Shown here piece by piece: positions 58,029-60,000 of a DNA stretch of 60,000 nt. The stretch comes from Pyrinomonas methylaliphatogenes (GTDB lineage Bacteria > Acidobacteriota > Blastocatellia > Pyrinomonadales > Pyrinomonadaceae). The stretch is taken from contig NZ_CBXV010000008.1 of NCBI RefSeq assembly GCF_000820845.2, forward strand, positions 1 to 60,000, in the 5' to 3' direction. Under the pieces are notes generated by a model. The model saw only the letters and a list, made by a program, of their open reading frames with translations. It was not told the origin of the DNA and did not search any database. The translations under genes were made by a program, and so were the position numbers. Position 1 is the first letter of the stretch. The number at the start of each line of letters is the position of its first letter.

Positions 58029-58039
58029 CTCCTCTAGAC
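58029..58039 (-). promoter_or_regulatory. Ribosome binding site of the endonuclease, inside the P6 helix
   Basis: AGAGGAG at 58035-58029 is the best ribosome binding site for the endonuclease GTG (58022). The same bases form the 5' strand of P6 with CUCCUCUUGAC at 57442-57432, with only one mismatch in 11. In the folded intron the site would be paired, so translation may be blocked unless the intron is unfolded or being transcribed. Confidence 0.6.
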
Positions 58040-58138
58040 TTCCCACGGTATTATCCCCAGCCTCCCAAGCTGAGGACTCCACCGTTATAAGCCGCGAACT
58101 AGATCCCATGTTACCATGGGATCGGGACAACTTTCGTT

Positions 58139-60000
<1,862 letters not shown>

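Larger units (their letters stand above)
57312..58138 (-). mobile_element. Group I intron in 23S rRNA at position L2449, encoding a LAGLIDADG homing endonuclease
   Basis: The 827-base insertion splits GGGGAU|AACAGGCTGAT, between U2449 and A2450 (E. coli numbering). It satisfies group I rules: last base of the 5' exon is U, last base of the intron is G. Secondary-structure elements read in order on the RNA: P2, a perfect hairpin GAUCCCAUG-GUAA-CAUGGGAUC (58123-58102); P3 CGCGGC (58096-58091) with GCCGCG (57379-57374); P4 ACGGU with ACCGU (58085-58081, 58049-58045); P6 GUCUAGAGGAG (58039-58029) with CUCCUCUUGAC (57442-57432); P7 GACU (57423-57420) with AGUC in the canonical S element AAGAUAUAGUC (57351-57341); two hairpins between R and P3' as P7.1/P7.2; P8 (57373-57354); and P9 with a GUAA loop. 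The P7.1/P7.2 hairpins suggest subgroup IA, an inference by eye. Confidence 0.9.

Noticed and set aside
57312-58138. Interpretation as an archaeal-type (bulge-helix-bulge) intron or as a removed intervening sequence
   Set aside because: The canonical S element, P3/P4/P6/P7/P8 pairings, U at the 5' exon end and terminal G all fit group I; no bulge-helix-bulge flank was noted, and an intervening sequence would not carry these core elements.

Overview
The window is about 60 kb of a bacterial chromosome. Nearly every gene lies on the minus strand; only an FkbM methyltransferase (3226-4038) and a small zinc-finger protein (41606-41944) are on the plus strand. The gene content is an exopolysaccharide or O-antigen locus, followed by a few housekeeping genes (pgpA-like, rimO, a transglutaminase) and then the 3' end of an rRNA operon: partial 23S, 5S and a terminator. 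The moderately high GC, the Uma2 protein, the sigma-like/zinc-finger pair and the style of the glycosyltransferases suggest an acidobacterium, perhaps Blastocatellia. That placement is an inference from gene style and not a phylogenetic result; the 23S sequence here would settle it.

Layout. 1-4.05 kb: a partial beta-helix protein, a YdcF-like protein, an AlgD-type GDP-mannose 6-dehydrogenase and a divergent FkbM methyltransferase. 4.06-9.1 kb: a polysaccharide deacetylase relic, then an AT-richer island of methyltransferases and glycosyltransferases. 10.2-20.9 kb: three asparagine-synthetase-type amidotransferases around a heparinase II/III-like lyase and two GT4 enzymes. 21.7-33.6 kb: glycosyltransferases (including four related GT2 genes and a GT2-methyltransferase fusion), a frameshifted methyltransferase and a polysaccharide deacetylase. 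33.6-39.5 kb: a Wzm/Wzt-type ABC exporter, a GT4, a GT2 and an O-antigen-ligase-like membrane protein. 39.7-41.9 kb: a sigma-like regulator and a small zinc-finger protein facing away from each other across 0.7 kb of non-coding DNA. 42-52.1 kb: an acyl-CoA ligase, a UDP-glucuronate decarboxylase, a second ligase/polymerase, a TPR protein, a WecA-like transferase fused to a CapD-like Rossmann module, an epimerase and a GT4. 52.1-56.5 kb: housekeeping genes.

How the parts could work together: the WecA-like enzyme primes undecaprenyl phosphate, the GT2 and GT4 enzymes extend the glycan, FkbM and other methyltransferases and the AsnB-type enzymes decorate it, Wzm/Wzt exports it, and the Wzy/WaaL-like proteins polymerise or ligate it. 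The deacetylase and the heparinase-like lyase could modify it. AlgD-like, UXS-like and epimerase enzymes supply uronic acid and pentose donors.

The most striking feature is in the 23S rRNA gene. An 827-nt insertion (57312-58138) separates U2449 from A2450 (E. coli numbering) in the peptidyl-transferase centre. It has the hallmarks of a group I intron: U before it, terminal G, P2, P3, P4, P6, P7, P8 and P9 pairings, and a canonical S element. It encodes a two-motif LAGLIDADG protein that resembles yeast I-SceI. It sits at exactly the site used by the yeast mitochondrial omega intron, the home of I-SceI.
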